This document shows, piece by piece, positions 61,785 through 64,000 of a stretch of DNA of 64,000 nucleotides; position 1 is the first letter of the stretch; each line of letters begins with the position of its first letter. The translations under genes and the position numbers were made by a program. The notes under the pieces were generated by a model that worked only from the letters and a program-made list of their open reading frames with translations, searched no databases and was not told where the DNA came from. The stretch comes from Citrus sinensis (Eukaryota; Streptophyta; Magnoliopsida; Sapindales; Rutaceae), in NCBI RefSeq assembly GCF_022201045.2, contig NC_068559.1:3322501-3386500 (forward strand). Direction: 5' to 3'.

Positions 61785-62710
61785 GGAAAATGATGTTTGC
61801 CCCGGGTCAAACCCGAACTAAACGCACCGTGCTATTAAGCAAAAACGCACCGTTAAATTGGTCCTCAAGTACAAGTTGAGGACCAATTCTCTTGCTCTTC
61901 TTGTTGGTCCTGCGGTTGTGGGGAAGAGAGAGTTGGGGTGAAGGCTTTAGTAGTGACTGTTGTGTGTGTGAGAGCCAGAGAGGAGAAATTATGAGAGAAG
62001 AAGAGCCGACGGTTGGGGATAGAAGTGAGGTGGGGTTTACGGAGTTGGTATTTTGAGAGCATTGTGGATATGCAGAGGGGTCTCAACAAGAAACTCATTG
62101 TTGTCGCCATTGTCGCTGCAGCGGTGCTGTGCTGGCTAAGATTTTTGACAAATAAAATCTTAATGAGAAATATATTAGTTTGAAAGTCTATGCATGACGG
62201 TGCATAACTGCAATGTGAAATATACTTCGACCTTCTTCATCTAATTCACAAACCAAATCAGGATAAGAGCGAATGAGCACAGGCAATAATTTGAAATTTC
62301 TCAAGTGAGCTACGCCGAATAATAAAATTGAAGGTTTGCTGATAAGTTTCAAGACGTCCTCATGTGTGCTTTATGATATTTCTTCTCAAAGACATTTGAC
62401 TAATTCAAGTGCTTGAGATGAAGAGTTTGTATTGTTGGTGTGGTGATGAACTTCATTCCTGGAACTAAAAGACAAAATTATTTGCTTTAATTTTTATTAT
62501 TTTTGTTTATTGAATTAAAGCATCAAGTTTTTGTCTTGGCCTAATTCATGTTTTCTTTGCTTCTATCCTATTGGATGAAGTTAAAGCCAAAAATTGATCC
62601 TCAAAACGGCATCGTTGCGTGAAGAAAGTAGCTCATTTATCTTAACAAAAATTAATTCTTAAAACGGCATCGTTTTCTCAAGTTTGGGGTTTGACCCGGG
62701 CAAACATCTG
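61785..62710. mobile_element. Small TIR element carrying a captured gene fragment (Pack-type)
   Basis: A terminal inverted repeat of about 22 bp, GATGTTTGCC(C)CGGGTCAAAC, lies near both ends (from 61792 and, reversed, to 62708). TATTCATTT occurs directly outside both ends (61776-61784 and 62711-62719), a 9-bp duplication as in MULEs; counted as 8 bp it would fit hAT. Between the TSD and the TIR the left side has a few extra bases, so the exact end is uncertain. Short sub-terminal repeats occur: ACGCACCGT twice on the left and AAAACGGCATCGTT twice on the right. No transposase. It holds a transit-peptide-like ORF on the minus strand. Confidence 0.7.
61865..62110 (-). pseudogene. Captured organelle-targeting exon inside the TIR element
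   Basis: ATG 62110 opens an 81-codon frame beginning MATTMSFLLRPLCISTML. It is rich in Ser, Thr, Arg and Leu with almost no acidic residues for its first 60 positions, like a mitochondrial or plastid targeting peptide. A Gln/Glu-rich stretch follows, then a stop near the left TIR. No mature domain follows, so it looks like exon 1 of a nuclear gene for an organelle protein, copied by the transposon. The parent gene is not in this window and I do not recognise it. Confidence 0.55.
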
Positions 62711-62719
62711 TATTCATTT

Positions 62720-63008
62720 ATTTGGTTTCAAACTTTCTTCTGTCAGCCCATATGCACAGAATTGGGCTTCACCCCTTAACAAGCATAGTAGAGTATATTT
62801 TATACATTGTACAATCTAAGGCAATCTATAATGTAGAAGTTCTATTTATTTATTTATTTGGACTACTTCGTTTTAAAAAAGCGCAAGAGCTCATGGCAAA
62901 GTGCTCATATTCGTTTTATGAACATTTTTAATTTTTGTGCGGACGCTGGAATCTGGATATAGTACGAAGTCCTAAGCCTCGCATCAGTCAATTAACTATT
63001 CTCTGCAA
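62720..63008. other. Short spacer, SET-domain gene promoter side
   Basis: Contains a TTTA-type short repeat near 62845 (ATTTATTTATTTATTT). Nothing else is supported. Confidence 0.4.
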
Positions 63009-64000
63009 ATGCTAGTAGGTGCTAGACTCACAGGCGCATGGTGCTTTCGACATCGACGCCCCCACTGTGCCAAGGCCAAACTCACTTTCTCATCCTCATC
63101 TGAATCCAAGGTTAGCTGAATTCACAGAACTATCTTACTTCCTTTCTGTTTGGTTGCTGAGGAAATGCAAGAAAAGAAAAGAGAATTTAAATCATCACGT
63201 TACATGTTGTTTTGTTAGCTTTAAATTGCATGCAGCCATGTTTGGGCTTTGTATTTTTCGTTTTCACTTGAAAAACCTTGACGTCGTACGCATAAACACA
63301 TAGCAACGTACGTACATAAATGCGAACTCTATTAAATTTTGATTTAGGATCCAAGCTCATGTTAGCTAAACTCTCTCCTGATAAGTTTTTTATTTAGCTC
63401 GAAAATAGTGTGAGGTAAGTGTAATTGAACAATTTTTTCAATTATTTTTTTCATCGATTCTGTGAAAGAAAAGGAAACAGCATAAACATATAATAGATAC
63501 TTACGAGTTAACGTCCATTGATGAGGAATGCGGTGATGATTGTTAACTGTTAAATGATCTCACTTTAGGTAAGTTGTTGCGTTTTATTTACCCGTTAATT
63601 TATGAGATTTTTGTCAGGTATTGCATTCCATAGATGACGAATATGATGGTGATTTTTTGCCATGGTTGGAGAGAAAAGCTGGGGTTGAGATTTTATCAGT
63701 GCTTTCAATTGGGAAATCTGTATACGGGAGGTTGTTATACACTTCTTTGTTGCAAATACTCATAAGTCATAATTATGCCTGCTTATAACTTTTATTTAAA
63801 TTGGAACATGGTAGCATAGTTCCGAAGATCCAAATGTCTGTTCACTGTTTAGTTTTAATTTGAGGTGCTTTCAGTGTGTAATGGAAGTTAAGGAAGTTCT
63901 CAAACACCATTTTTGTGGTTAGTGGGGCATATCACCTTTTTATTTTGTTCCTAGGATAGGTTGTTTATAATTGAACAGGAGAAAATTTAAAGAAGCCTTG
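63009..64000 (+). CDS. Plastid SET-domain methyltransferase (Rubisco LSMT-like), 5' part
   Basis: Exon 1 at 63009-63110 encodes 34 residues with many basic residues and Ser and no acidic residue until near its end (MLVGARLTGAWCFRHRRPHC...), a plausible plastid transit peptide, and ends at a GTTAGC donor. Exon 2 at 63618-63730 starts in phase after TTTGTCAG and encodes DDEYDGDFLPWLERKAGVEILSVLSIGKSVYGR. This is the typical start of plant SET-domain proteins related to Rubisco large-subunit/aldolase Lys methyltransferases, such as At3g55080. It ends with a split Arg codon before GTTGTT. The SET domain itself lies beyond the window, so the gene is partial and catalytic residues cannot be checked. 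Exon 1 is the less certain part. Confidence 0.75.

Noticed and set aside
63960..64000. Third exon of the SET-domain gene starting after AACAG at 63978
   Set aside because: The in-phase translation does not resemble the expected continuation of the family after SVYGR, so the next exon is probably beyond the window.

Overview
The window is nuclear DNA from a flowering plant, most likely a woody dicot. It has split genes with GT-AG introns, AT-rich intergenic DNA, and plant-only families: a CrRLK1L receptor kinase, a half-size ABCG transporter, a FAR1-type MULE and a DUF4283 protein. From memory, CURVY1, ABCG1 and SAC3A are neighbours on Arabidopsis chromosome 2 (At2g39360/350/340), and an ABCG gene sits beside a SET-domain gene on chromosome 3 (At3g55090/080). 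This window carries counterparts of both pairs, so it looks like a conserved rosid block. That is an inference, not a search result. Citrus or another Sapindales genome would fit, but I cannot prove the species.

Layout. 0-8 kb: an intronless receptor-like kinase (246..2708 +), then the six-exon spliceosomal gene PRP3 (4371..8112 +). 8-14 kb: non-coding, with a 1.49 kb PIF/Harbinger-like element whose interior has become an AT-rich repeat array. 14.6-16.9 kb: an intronless ABCG half-transporter. 17-25 kb: mostly non-coding, with a 0.63 kb foldback MITE, a small plastid protein with an LHC-like motif (22097..22684 +) and a decayed DUF4283/zinc-knuckle ORF. 25.6-34.1 kb: a 13-exon SAC3A gene on the minus strand, rebuilt as 1018 codons.

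37-45 kb is the most interesting part. The last exon of a BTB/POZ gene ends exactly where a complete 6.94 kb Mutator-like element (37610..44549) is inserted, with a perfect 9-bp target duplication and inverted repeats of about 0.83 kb. The element carries a broken FAR1-type transposase gene and, on the opposite strand, an intact 99-codon GRF zinc-finger ORF. A solo LTR with its own 5-bp target duplication lies directly against the right end, in the same ten or so bases of target.

46.9-54.7 kb holds a segmental duplication: two copies of about 1.6 kb with decayed exons and the last codons of the next gene. The first copy is interrupted by a complete 2.0 kb gag-only LTR retrotransposon with a 5-bp target duplication. 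54.6-59.8 kb: a minus-strand gene for a 1292-residue disordered, RS/RG-rich protein of unknown function. 61.8-62.7 kb: a small TIR element carrying what looks like a captured transit-peptide exon. From 63 kb the first two exons of a plastid SET-domain methyltransferase run off the window.

The host genes do not form a pathway. PRP3, SAC3A and the RS/RG-rich protein all plausibly act in nuclear RNA handling. The kinase and ABCG protein are plasma-membrane proteins, and two products are predicted to be plastidic. Exon joins were worked out by eye from splice sites and reading phase.
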